From positions 434,001 through 498,000 of the forward strand of contig CAUEEP010000732.1 of assembly GCA_958450365.1 (NCBI GenBank): a stretch of 64,000 nt of DNA, written 5' to 3'. A program made the translations under genes and the position numbers. The notes below the pieces were generated by a model that saw nothing but the letters and a program-made list of their open reading frames with translations, did no database searches and was not told the DNA's origin. The stretch is from Mesorhabditis belari (Eukaryota; Nematoda; Chromadorea; Rhabditida; Rhabditidae). This document shows positions 50,536-61,420 of the stretch, one piece after another (position 1 is the first letter of the stretch; each line of letters opens with the position of its first letter).

Positions 50536-50611
50536 GTAGGGGTGGCCGAGTGGTCTAAGGCGCCGGCTACCAAGTTATCATGGAGGCGAGTTCGATTCCT
50601 CTAGCCGCCCA
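50536..50611 (+). other. class II tRNA-like sequence (Leu/Ser type)
   Basis: GGTGGCCGAGTGGTCTAAGG is a perfect Leu/Ser-type D-arm, and GAGTTCGATTCCTCTAG is T-arm-like. The T-stem and anticodon stem contain mismatches and the ends do not pair as a standard 7-bp acceptor, so a pseudogene is more likely than a working tRNA. It is upstream of nothing obvious. Confidence 0.45.
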
Positions 50612-51149
50612 TTTTTTTGCATTTTTTGGATTTCTTTCAAACCCTATCAGTCTTTTCTCTATATCTGACACGTTTGGATTGAAAATACAATTTAAAATAG
50701 AGAAAAACCGTGGGATTTCTGAGAAAACCTTGTGAGTGAGTTGAGAAAAAGTTGAACTCAGGAAGAAATAACTTTTCTGGATCAAACTTTTGTCACGTTT
50801 CCCATAGTAAAATCAAATTGTACAATTCGGCTAAAGAAAATATTCTGTAGCCTCGAAGAATCGCGATTCTGTAGCCTCTGTAGCAATTCTGTAGAAAATA
50901 TTCTGTAGCCTTGAAGTTGGATTGGAGTTTAAAGTTGGATTTCTAAATTGAACGGGTACAGAAAAACTTTTGATAGTTGAGACTGTGGTTTTTGTGTTTG
51001 AATGTAATGCAAAAAAAGGTCTGCAATAGTAAATGAGCCACAGTCGATTTATCACAATCGATTTTGAGCTTCAGCGACCATTCTTTGTAAACTTTCAGTG
51101 TAATTCTGATGTTAAATAGCAAAAACTAGATTTATTCCTGCAAAAACGA
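50612..51149. other. intergenic, 3' flank of Str copy 2
   Basis: Contains three short copies of AAAATATTCTGTAGCCT (50835-50915). No gene seen. Confidence 0.5.
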
Positions 51150-54100
51150 TTAATTTCTTTTGATATTGACTTGAATTGATTCAGGATTCGTGTCTTCATA
51201 AGGCTTTGATCCTTTTGTAGCTGATGTCTTTGAAGTCTTTGTTGATCCCAATGGATTGACTGATCGAAGAGACCATTCACATTTCAAGAAACTCATCAAA
51301 GACTCACTAAAGTTATTTAAACATTTCGAACTATCATTTCTAACATTTAAACAATTTCTAACTATTGAACTTCTCAATTTAATGTGTTTTGTCGTTGCTT
51401 TTATTGCTTTTCTTATCAAATTGATAGTCAAAAGTAGACTTCGGAAAACAAAACTTAACCAAAACCAAAACAGACCAAAACCAAAACCAAAACAGACCAA
51501 AGCCAAAACCAAAATAAACCAAAACCAAAACCAAAACTAACCAAAACTCGCCAATATCTCGCGATTGGGAGGAGCTAGCGAAAATCTGTTTGCAGATTTG
51601 AAATCAGCGTCCAAAAATCTATCCAATAGGCTATTTTTTGTTTCGAAATTTCGAGGTCGTGTTTTGGTCCTTTTTTCGGCCGCGAGATTTTGGGGAGTGA
51701 GAGAAAGTGAAAGGCAAATTTGCATTTTACAATTTTAAATTTACATGTTAATTTATATGCAAATTGAGTTTCGGTTTGTTTTGGTGTTTTGGTTTTGGTC
51801 TGTTTTGGTTTTGGTTTTGGTTTTGTTTGCCGAACTCTAGTCAAAAGTATTTTAGTTGTTTTCAATTCTCAATTTGAATGAATTAATGAATTTAAAGTTC
51901 ATAATGAATTAATGAATTTAAAAAGCTGATTTCAAAAACTCTCACCGATAGCTGCGAATGAAATAAATGATGGCCAAGGGTTCCAAAATTGGATCGATCA
52001 TCATAAGGGCACACATTGGTTCGAGATCAATCGAGAACCCAAAAATCGCCGAATAGTTGATGAGTGTAAGGGGTAAATAATTGCAAATTAAAGGAATGAA
52101 CATCTGAAACAATGAGTGAGCATTTCCCTTGGTACTGTAGTTCAAAGCATACTTGAATCATCAATGCTTTGAAGAGCTCTTTCTGGAGATGCTTTGTTTT
52201 CCTGCTATTTGCTTCGTTAGTTGATAGGTATTTGTAGACTTTGTAACCACAATAGATGATGACAGTCCATGTAGAGAACAAAAGGATCATTAGGACAAGA
52301 TGGCCCAGGTATAGTTTCCATTGAGAGACGCCAAGAGACGGCTGAATATTCTTTGCTTATTATTGCGAGTTAATCTGGCTAATCTGCGGTATTTCTTTGC
52401 TATTTCTGTATCACTACAGTATTGTGTTGAATCGACAATCAAGATCTATTTCATTGTTTGCTAGAGTGTATCCTTTTCTGTCTTGTCCTACTGTAGTTGC
52501 GGCGACATTTCGGCTATGTAAGGCGGCCTTTCGGCTATATAAGATGGCCTTTCGGCTATATAAGACAGCCTTTTAGCTATATAAGACAGCCTTTCGGCTA
52601 TATAAGACGACCTTTCGGCTATATAAGACAGCCTTTCAGCTATATAAGACGACCTTTCGGCTATATAAGGCGCCCTTTTTCTTCATTTGTAACCCTTTTT
52701 TATTCATTTTCCACTAAAGTGAATTATTTGTATCGATAGAATTTCGTTCTTTTAATCGCATTTAAGACACACAACTTCTCAAGCAGCAAGCTTAAATACA
52801 AGTACAAATCTAGAAACCCATTTACTTGAATCATCCTACAGATCCCGTATTTCTTTTCAAATTTAAAACTTTCAAATCCTTTCCCAAATTCACCTCAAAA
52901 CTTTCTCCCATACAGCTGAAATCGGAGAGATTTTCTTGAAATTTCTCATAGAAAACCCTGGCCATTTCATTGAATGTCGGCTCTTGATAGATGAAAGAAT
53001 TGTCCAAGTAGAAATGGAGATCGAACACCCAGATGAGACTAAATCTTGCTATAGCTTGTTCACTTTTTCAAAACTCGTTTCGATTTTCGATTTTTCAGCA
53101 GTTTTCAGCAGTTTTTGAGCTTTCTCATTTGAGTAAGAAGTTCTAAACTGACACTAATACTTCCGAAATTTCTCATTAGATCTTGGATAAGCCTTTGATC
53201 TTCCACCTCATTACAAAAGTGAATGATGTTCCCCATTTTGTTCAAAACTCATCAAAATTCGAGCTATAACTTTTTCCTTTCATTTCATAGTTTCTGACTT
53301 TTCAAAAAACATCTTTTTTTTCATTTTTTCTAAAATTAGAAACTCAATTCGCTTTTCTTTTCAAATTTTTCTTTAATTAGGCTTTGTAAGGCTTTTTTGG
53401 TTCTTGAAATGATGAAAATGATCTCAAGTTTCTCTAGAACAAATACCGTAAATACTGTAATAGTACCCCACCCCCATAATGACGGTGCGGAGTGTTGCGT
53501 AGCCTAGTTTTGGACGAGTTTTTCTTGACACTGGTTTATGCTACAATGCGCGCTTAGGTATCAAAAAATAGCTGAAATTCAGGGCTATTTTTTGATACCA
53601 AAGACGAATTTTTTGAAAGGACGGGCGCTTTGAAAAAAATGAAATACTAAAAAACTTTTGCGACTACGCGACTGTACGAGGGGGGTGGGGTACTATTACA
53701 GTATTTACGGTAGCTTGATTTGAAAATATGAAAAGATTACCTAAAGACTAAATAGATGAGAACAGAAAAGGAGATGATTGTCCAAGTGGGGATCTTCTTG
53801 AGGCGAGTGTCTCTGAAATCGATGATAAAACATTTGTGATACTTTATAATGAATGTGAGGGTTGATGGGTTACTGTATTTAGTCGATAAACTCTTAAATA
53901 AGTAAAGTACAGTAAAGCACAAAGCACAGTAAAGTAAGTAAAGTACAAAATAAGTCAAGTCGAAAAATCATCCCCTAGCCAATAAGCCTTAGCTCTTAGC
54001 CAATAAGCTACACACGAGAGAAGAAAGGGCAGCAGTGGCCTAGAGGGTAGTGTGCCGGACTGCAGAACCTATACTGCCTCTTGCTTGGGTTCGACCCCCG

Positions 54101-54672
54101 CCACCGATGAGCTTTGCGGTTTTTGAAAAACAGACAAATACCTTTTAACCTTTTTAAGCCTATTACAGTCCTGGACCCTAGGAGAACTTATTAATCACTA
54201 ATAAAACAAAATAGCAAAAGTTGCTAGTAAGCCAGCTTTCTGTAATCCCCACTTCGCGAAAACCCACCCGCTTGCCGCAAAATAGCGAAAAATAAATTGA
54301 AACATCAAGAGAACAATCAATTGACAGAAAAGACCACAATAGACGAGCAGCAAGATGTAATTGACGAGTTTCGACGAAAAAATTGGAGCATTTGAAACAA
54401 TCAGAAATGTTCGTCCGGAGACCATTGTTGTCTAAACAGTTGTCACTTTGTTGTCTAAACAGTTGTCAATTCAAAAGCCTCACCGGTGCAATCAGAAAAT
54501 CCACAGTAACATAAACGAGATTGAAAACCGAGAAACATATCAAAAGATACGCATATCTGCCGATCGTTTTCGTCATTTTTCGACAAATCAACACCAAGAG
54601 AAGCACATTTAAAAGCACCGCCACCACGAATTCGATCGAATGCAATTGTCGCAAAAGATCCAAGCTTGCCAT
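51150..54672 (-). CDS. Str-family 7TM chemoreceptor (copy 2)
   Basis: Exons on the minus strand are: LHSIEFVVAVLLNVLLLVLI with TIGRYAYLLICFSVFNLVYV (TM1-2, ATG 54672); FSSKLVNYILLLVYCGLFCQ to FRYFAAS (TM3, about 54270-54425); RDTRLKKIPTWTIISFSVLI (TM4, about 53740-53817); loop exon FNEMARVFYEKFQENLSDFS (about 52880-53030); LVLMILLFSTWTVIIYCGYK with KTKHLQKELFKALMIQ (TM5, about 52155-52340); MFIPLICNYLPLTLINYSAI to DPILEPLAIIYFIRSYR (TM6-7, about 51945-52105); tail ESLMSFLKCEWSLRSVNPLG to stop TAA at 51150-51152 after an AACTTTAG acceptor. This is a complete seven-segment receptor of the nematode Str class, expected in sensory neuron cilia as an odorant receptor. Introns carry a MITE, a tRNA-like sequence and a minisatellite. 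The closest relative in the window is 42341-46596. Confidence 0.85.
51463..51830. repeat. inverted repeat of CCAAAACCAAAA type in an Str intron
   Basis: At 51463-51545 there are copies of ACCAAAACCAAAACAGACC, and at about 51775-51830 the reverse complement (GGTCTGTTTTGGTTTTGG). The enclosed 230 bases include a GCGAGATTTTGG / CTCGCGATTGG pair, so the block may be one foldback element. Confidence 0.7.
52500..52672. repeat. minisatellite, CCTTTCGGCTATATAAGACAG
   Basis: Eight copies of a 21-base unit, in frame as a (RPFGYIR)n peptide on the plus strand but with no gene context. It lies in an intron of Str copy 2. Confidence 0.9.
53444..53712. mobile_element. foldback MITE (family M3), TA-flanked
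   Basis: Left end TACCGTAAATACTGTAATAG plus TACCCCACCCCC and right end GGGGTACTATTACAGTATTT plus ACGGTA are near-perfect inverted repeats of about 33 bases. Internal hairpin: TATCAAAAAATAGC with GCTATTTTTTGATA. The related left-end motif TACCGTAAAAGCTGTAATAG occurs twice at 22130-22225. Confidence 0.88.
54028..54108 (+). other. tRNA-like sequence in an Str intron
   Basis: CAGTGGCCTAGAGGGTAGTG (D-arm-like) and GGGTTCGACCCCCGCC (T-arm) are visible with a middle region CCGGACTGCAGAACC that does not form a clean 5-bp anticodon stem. tRNA-derived pseudogene likely. Confidence 0.45.
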
Positions 54673-55078
54673 TTATCTAAACAATGAGCAATTCGAAAAG
54701 TAAATGAAGCAAAAATTGCAACATTTTCAAGTGGGAATTGAAAATATTCATTAAAAAAACTTCATTAGGTAGAAATCTAATTTAATAGTTGAAAATAATG
54801 TTTCACAAGCTTGTTCACCGAAATTTCAATTCCCTCGAAATGTGAACAGTAAACCTAAATTTTTTTTTAATTAGGCAGCTAAGCACAATGTTACAAAAGC
54901 TCAAAGAACAAAGAACAAAGAAAAACAAAGGACTAGACGATCTGAGCTATAAGAATCTATAATTTTTTATCGTAAAACTGTTTCACTAATACAAACAGCT
55001 GTTTTTAAAGGTGATCAGCAAGAAATTGGCTAGAATCCAAGCAAAAACCATACAAATAAGTTCAAAACAAGAAGAAAA

Positions 55079-55292
55079 TAACGTATTCTCTCTAATAGTA
55101 GTGCACCCTAAGCATCGCCTAAATTCCTCGAAATCTTGAGAACCGCTAATCAGAACCTATCGATGTGGGGTCGGAAAATGTAGCTGACGATGAGATCTAG
55201 TGGGTGATTAGAGTGTTGAGCTTCTGCAAAAGCTTGGAAGCCATAAAATAGTCACCAACTCGGCTCGGCGAAATTAGAGAAAATACTTATTC
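55079..55292. mobile_element. MITE family M1, copy 2
   Basis: Left end CGTATTCTCTCTAATAGTAG and GTGCACC, core CCTATCGATGTGGGGTCGGA, right end AAATTAGAGAAAATACTTAT. The right terminal repeat is partly lost. Confidence 0.88.
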
Positions 55293-55434
55293 GGCACTAC
55301 GGTAAATGTTAGCCTAAAATGGCTTAAGTTTAGAGCCTATGTACTCTAAAGGGGTTCAGCGTTTTGAATATCTTTAGATAGCTTCGAAGCTAAGGTGTGC
55401 TTAAATAAGCCGAAACCATAGGTTAATGTCAGAC

Positions 55435-55632
55435 AAAGCTTGGATTTTTGCCTAAGTTGCCTAAATTCCTCGAAATCTCAAAAGCCGCTTATCAGAATCT
55501 ATCGATGTGGGGTCGGAAAATGTAGCTGACGATGAGATCTAGTGGGGGATTTGAGTGTTGAGCTTCTGCAGAAAGCTTGGAAGTCGTAAATAGTCATCAA
55601 CTCGGCACGCCGGGGTGCACTACTATTAGAGA
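55435..55632. mobile_element. MITE family M1, copy 3
   Basis: Core identical in order to copy 2, with an intact right terminal repeat GGTGCACTACTATTAGAGAA plus AATACGGTA; the left end is replaced by AAGCTTGGATTTTTGCC. Confidence 0.88.
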
Positions 55633-56268
55633 AAATACGGTAAACGTTTATTGCATAATCTTTGAAATTAAAAGGGAAACTAGTCTAATGAGTTTTTCCT
55701 CACAACTAACAACTTTATAATGCAACTTTTTAATGATCAGACTCATTGAAGTTAAACGTTTTAAAATGCCAAAGAATCCAAGTTGATCCGATCAAAATGA
55801 GAATTTTCTGTAGCTTCTCAAGAATGAGACTTCTCAAGAAAATCCGACTGTATCTTGATCGGAAGTCAAGGCTGGGAAAATCCCATGGAGTATAAAAAAT
55901 CGTCTTGAAAAACCAGTCTGCTCAACAAAAAAACTCACACGTTACTCATGAATAGTACAATCTTTCTTGAGTTCCTGAAGTAAAACCGATTAGCAACTGA
56001 ATAACTAGAATCCCATACAAAGAAAATCAGTTGTAGAAAGAACTAAACTAAAGAAAGAAATAAACTAAAGAAAGAACTAAGCTAAAGAAAGAACCAAACT
56101 CTATTCAATAGATCTTTTTATAACAAAAACTTCTCTAATCAACAAACTATATCAACAGATTTATCAACAAATAAACCTTTTTGTACTGATTGTTCTCAGA
56201 AATTAAAGAAATCAAATCAAATCTTTTAAAAAAAAAACAGAAAGGGTCAGCTTGTACGCGCGTATATC
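55633..56268. other. intergenic
   Basis: AT-rich; a short repeat CTAAAGAAAGAA at 56044-56095. No gene seen. Confidence 0.5.
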
Positions 56269-56520
56269 TCAAAGATCTTGATTTGACGTTGCCTTGAAAA
56301 TTCCTTTTTTTGGGTTTCCAGAAAATTGTTTCTCTTGGGAGTTAGGTACATTAAATAGTTCTTTGAATGATCTCTCGAGACACTGTAGACATAAAAACAT
56401 TGTTAATTGACTTCTTTTTCCAGAATGTGCAATTAAAAATCTCAAATTTTGTGAACAACAAACGGTGTTCGAATTATGACGAAGGAAGAATAAAATGAGA
56501 GATTTCAATTTCTTAGACAT
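56269..56520 (-). CDS. small hypothetical protein (doubtful)
   Basis: An 83-residue minus-strand open frame (start MSKKLKSLILFFLRHNSNTV, with CLQCLERSFKELFNV) in an otherwise gene-empty region. It has no splice partners, signal or recognised domain. It may be chance. Confidence 0.2.
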   Translation of the reverse strand: MSKKLKSLILFFLRHNSNTVCCSQNLRFLIAHSGKRSQLTMFLCLQCLERSFKELFNVPNSQEKQFSGNPKKGIFKATSNQDL

Positions 56521-59500
56521 AGAACTAGAGAAAGAATAGACATTACTAACTGTTTAGAAATAGAAATGGGAATTTTTTTACAGCTACAGGAATTATAAAG
56601 GAGCTATAAAAGAAATTTAAAGGAACTATAATGGAACTATAAAGGAGCTATGAAAGAAAAAGCTCAGCCCAAGACTGGACTAGACTCTCGATTACGAATG
56701 GCAAAGCTATTAAAACAACATTATTTACTTAAAAAGCAGATACTATTTAAATTACAGCTTAAATTAAAGTAGGTGACATAGTAGAGAACATTTTCTTTTA
56801 CATATTTTATTTTATTTCATTTTATAGCCTTTTTCGAAGTAACCTTGAAGAAAAATTCTAATTTTTTCTTTAAAATTTGTAAAATTAACATAAAAGGAAA
56901 TTGGCTGAACAGATTGTTCTGAAAATTTGGCTATATACCTAACTTTTTATGCTCTATCTTTTATCTATTGACATGAAAATTGGTTTCTTTAGACGAAAGT
57001 GTCCAAATCGTATGAAATTGCGATTTTTGATTACTCTGCTTCTCGGCCTCTCGCAAACCCCAAAAAGAAAGGATTTTTAGAAATTCTAAAAAGCTATTCG
57101 ATGGAGGATTGATAGAAATTCTTGATAGAATAAACCGTAAGTCAATCGGTGAATTAGGGAGTTTTAAATTGAACCATGAGAAATAGCGACATTTCATACT
57201 CACAGACATTTCCTACTTACAGACCGAATAGTTCACCGGGCCTGTATCTTTCTACAGTTTACCCTAAAGATTTTAATGACTAAATTGCTAAACTAAACAA
57301 TCCAAAAAGGGTCATAGAAAAGCGAGCTATCAAAAAATTTCAAAATGAAAGATAAAGTGAGACCTACAGTGCTCCTTTTGAGTTCTCGAATGAATGTGTG
57401 TCCTTATGATGATCGATCCTGGCCATTATTGATTTCATTCGCAGCTATCGGTGTTTTTGAAAACAGCGTTTTACAATTCATTGATTCATTTTTTTTTCTC
57501 TTTGGTTCGCGATTGCTACAAATGCTAAAAAGTGCCTCTCAGAAAACTGCTAAAATCATTGGGAGACGCCGCCCAAAAACCGATGGTCCACAACATAATC
57601 ATCGAGGAAACCATTTAAAATCCGATCTGCTTTTTATGATCCCATGCAGAAGCATATGCCAGAAAGCGCGCCTTTATGGGCGCACACAGAAAACTTTCTT
57701 GTCTGAATAGCTCAATAGTAAAAGAAGTACAGGGACAAAGACAAAGTTTGTTGGGATAAAGTTTTGAAGGGTTATCGAGTAATTGTGATTACGTGTTTGG
57801 ATTACTTGGATTACTATAACTAATTAGCTACTGGATTACTGTAGCTGAATCTTTTAAAAAACACTCTCGTCTAGAGGAAACAATGTATCTATTAGATCTT
57901 GAACTTTTCATTGTATGGCTATTTCCTTTCTTTGCCGTGGCTGTTTCCTTTCTTTGACGTGATTAAAGTGAACTCTGAGAATATTTTTCTCATCATTTTA
58001 ACGATTTATTGAAAGGAACAGTGATTTTTGTTTCAATTTCATTTAAATCCCGAGAGGTCAAAGAAAAATTGAAACTCTCAAGGAATTGGGATCCTTTTGG
58101 ATACTTTTGGATACTTTTGGCCATCAATTAATTGATGCCAACAAACTCAACTCCATAATTCATTTAAATTCTTTAGTCTTTCAGTGCAAGGAAAGCTCGA
58201 TCTCATGGGAATTTTGAATAAATTACTAGAATAAAAAGTTTCATTTTTCCTTTGAAAACGGTTCACATTTTTTCCATAATCGGCTTTTGTGATGGAAAAT
58301 GGAAATTTCAAAAAATGACAGAGGTTATCAGATCAAAGCTGGGTTTTAAGTAAAAAGCAGTTTTACTAGTTTTACTATAACTTTTCAGTCTACTACAATT
58401 TCTTTACATTTTTATTAACAATTTATTCAAACTGTATAGAAGACACCTTAGCAGTAGCACAATACTTTCCAGTAGCACAGTACTTTCCAGTAGCACAATA
58501 CTTTCCAGTAGCACAGCACTTTCCAGTAGCACAATACTTTCCAGTAGCACAATACTTTCCAATTCCTCTAGCACAATACTTTCCAATTCTTTTGTAAAAA
58601 CAAAGCTCAACATAGCAGGAAAGGTTTATTTTTGTTTAAGCAGAAGATCCCAAGGAAAAAGAGATCTCAAGAACTACAAGAACTACTAATTTCCAACTTT
58701 TTCCTAATCTTCTTTTACTATTTTGATGGCAGACCAAAAAAAAGCGGCTCCAGTGAGTTCTTCAGTTCAGAAATGCTCACCGAGATTGATTCAAACAAAG
58801 AATGAAAAGGGAAAATGGCCGTTTATCAGTCTAGAAGAAAAGAAGGAAAAGAAAAAGGCTGTTGGCATAAAAGCTTAAAGAAAAAGAGATCTCAGGACAG
58901 AAACGAGTCAAAAAAAGGCAAAGAGCTTCTTTTTTTTTCTCACATGGCACTGGTCACTCTCAGCTTTCCCCCATTTTTTCCATCTCTTCCCCTTTCCTAT
59001 TTCTATTTTAAAGTATTGGCTTCCTTATTTTAGCCTCTATTCTGCAAATAGACATTTGAATTTTACATCTTTAAGCTAAAATCAAAGACTAAACTCAAAG
59101 TTTAAAATCCTTCTTCGAATTTTTGAGCTCTTTCTTTTTAATCAAAAAATATTCTTTAAATTCTTTAAATTCTTTGAACTATTATCAAAAAGCATCAACA
59201 ATTCTTGATTCTTTTTTTCCTTTCCTGAGAAAACAATATTGATTGATATTGTTTCTAATTCCTGATAAAACAATATTGATCAACAATTCCTGAGAAAACA
59301 ATATTGATCAAAATGATTTCTTTGTGAAATGGCACGTTTTTTGACAGAGAAAAGAATGCCTGGAAGAATTCTATTGTCAAAAATAATCCATTTATATCGT
59401 TCATTTGTACGTTTTTGTATGTAATAGTAATCATTATTTACCGGTTTTATTTTCGTTTTTATTTTCAATATTTCAATGGTATATTTCAAGTTTAGATTTG

Positions 59501-59620
59501 ACTTGCTTGCGGTAAAAACCTGGCGAAAATGACGAGTAAAGAAAGGTCAATGTTACGAAATATTCTCGCTTTTTGGTGGGTTGAAATTTTAGGATACGAG
59601 ATGAGTTGTAAAATAAAGAA
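56521..59620. other. gene-poor region with element fragments and a minisatellite
   Basis: 56920-57010 (AAATTTGGCTATATACCTAA, CATGAAAATTGGTTTCTTTA) is a fragment related to the mariner relic at 2559-3085. 57525-57710 is half of a P4 palindrome (AGTGCCTCTCAGAAA, GGGAGACGCCGC, CCAGAAAGCGCGC). 58440-58590 holds about eight copies of CTTTCCAGTAGCACAATA. 59220-59310 has three copies of TTCCTGAGAAAACAATATTG type. No convincing gene. Confidence 0.6.
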
Positions 59621-59847
59621 TACCGTATTTTCTCTAATAGTAGTGCACCCAGAGCATCGCCTAAATCGAGATATCTCGAGCTTGATTGCTTGATATCTCG
59701 AGAACCGCTTATCAGAACCTATCGATGTGGGGTCGGAAAATGTAGCTGACAATGAGATCTTGACAAGGATTAGAGTGTTGAGCTTCTGCAAAAGCTTGGA
59801 AACAGTAAAATGGTCACCAACTCGGCACGGCGGGAGAAAATACGGTA
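59621..59847. mobile_element. MITE family M1, copy 4
   Basis: Begins TACCGTATTTTCTCTAATAG, carries the common core (GATGTGGGGTCGGAAAATGT) and ends GGGAGAAAATACGGTA. The TA dinucleotides at both ends agree with TA-type insertion. Confidence 0.9.
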
Positions 59848-59888
59848 GTCGGTTTTCCGGCTTTAAGATTAGTTGTAAAATTTCCGAT

Positions 59889-60697
59889 TACCGTATTCTC
59901 TCTAATATTAGGGTGGTGCAAAAGAAACTGCCGATTTGACGGTAAATTAAAAAAAAAGATGGCGTTCGATGGTGACATGATCACAATGGAATATCTCGAG
60001 CAGATTGGCATGGATTGATTGGCAGATTGGCAGATTGGCAAGATCTCGAGCACATTGACATGGATTGGCCTGAATAACGTCCCTCAGCTTGGCTTCGTTC
60101 ACGACTTCTGGCCTCGAACCGTGCTCGTAATCTTCCAAAGTCTCGTCTCCCTCTCGGAATCGTCGAAACCAAGTCTGAGACTGACTGAGAGACAAACTGC
60201 CATCTCCGAAAGCAGCACAGAGAGAACGATGCGATTCGGCAGCAGACTTTCCAATTTTCAAGTTAAACAGCAATGCTGCTTGTAGCACAAACTTTTGCTC
60301 GACTAACGATGATCTAAATAAAAAATATAAGCATTTTAAAATAAAATAAACAACAACCAAAAAATTCAAATGTCAAAATAAATAGAAAACAAATATGCGA
60401 ACAAAACATAAAAAAAATAATGCCGTTAGCAACGCTCGTTTCTGATAAATGAGAGCTGATACCCATCGGCAGTTTCTTTTACGCCACCCTAATAGTAGTG
60501 CACCCTGAGCGTCACCTAAATTCCTCGAAATCTCGAAAAGCGCTTATCAGAACCTATCGATGTGGGGTCGGAAAATGTAGCTGACGATGAGATCTAGTGG
60601 GAAATTAGAGTGTTGAGCTTCTGCAAAAGCTTGGAAACCGTAAAATAGTCATCAACTCGGCTCGCCGAGGTGCACTACTATTAGAGAAAATACGGTA
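59889..60697. mobile_element. MITE family M1, copy 5, split by a mariner insertion
   Basis: Left part TACCGTATTCTCTCTAATA at 59889-59907; right part TAGTAGTGCACCCTGAGCGT from 60493 to TACGGTA at 60697. Removing 59908-60492 and one TA restores a full-length M1 element like copies 2-4. Confidence 0.92.
59908..60492 (-). mobile_element. non-autonomous mariner element nested in a MITE
   Basis: Ends TTAGGGTGGTGCAAAAGAAA and TTTCTTTTACGCCACCCTAA; TA duplicated at 59906-59907 and 60493-60494. The minus strand 60300-59947 encodes a mariner N-terminal region (LLFNLKIGKSAAESHRSLCA, SQTWFRRFREGDETLEDYEH, SRPEVVNEAKL). A short duplicated segment inserts LPICQSIHANL before HVTIERHL, where the frame leaves the transposase, and no catalytic domain follows. 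The transposase remnant is about one third of full length. Confidence 0.9.
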
Positions 60698-61420
60698 TAT
60701 TCTTTAAATATCGATAGAGATATATTAAGTTGGCAATAAATTCTTTGCACAGTTTTGAACTGGAATTTCTTAAAAACGAATCACTAATTCAAGAACACTT
60801 TGTTCTATCATTTACAAGTCGACTTCAAGAAATTACTGGACAAAAAAATGAGTGCAGCTTCCGTAAAATATTTGAAACGTTAAAAAATTAGATGGAATTT
60901 GCTTTAATCGTAAATCTTCTCTGCTTTAAGTACTTCATTTTAGGTTTTGAATGGAATCCATTACCTATCCATTACCTATCCATTATCTATCCATCACCTA
61001 TCCATTACCTATCCATTACCTATCCATTACCTATCCATTACCTATCCATTACCTATCCATTACCTATTAACCTATTAAAACTTGTTTAAAAGCTTGACTT
61101 AAAAAGTGACCAAGTTACTTTAGCTGAAGTAGTTCTTTTGAAATATAATTAAGTTTATCAAAAAAATTTGGGAAGAATTGATGGCTTGGTTTTTGAGAAA
61201 TCATTGTGCAAACTTTCTTGCTAATCTACTAGTTAAGTTATATTGTAACTTGTACTGTAAAGCTGTAAAGCTGTAAAGTAAAGTGTAAAATAAAACGGGA
61301 AACGGATAAAGTATTGACTGGAGAGCTATTCTTCAAAAGGAAGATATAAAATAAAGCTGATATATTTCAATAGTCAATATTTCATTCAAAAACAACTCTT
61401 TCATAGCCATGCCACTTTAG
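60698..61420. repeat. spacer with CTATCCATTAC minisatellite before CLN3
   Basis: 60955-61070 is ten copies of the 11-base unit CTATCCATTAC. One or more 5' exons and the promoter of the CLN3 gene should lie here (a short open exon starting MAWFLRNHCANFLA near 61182 is possible), but I cannot place them. Confidence 0.7.

Noticed and set aside
52497..52739. Open frame encoding RPFGYIR repeats
   Set aside because: It is a 21-base minisatellite in an Str intron; unit length divisible by three keeps any frame open.
57345..57710. 121-residue plus-strand open frame
   Set aside because: Its second half is the half-copy of palindrome P4, and the first half has no recognised domain or splice support.
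60892..61089. Open frame with PIHYLSITYPL repeats
   Set aside because: It translates the CTATCCATTAC minisatellite.
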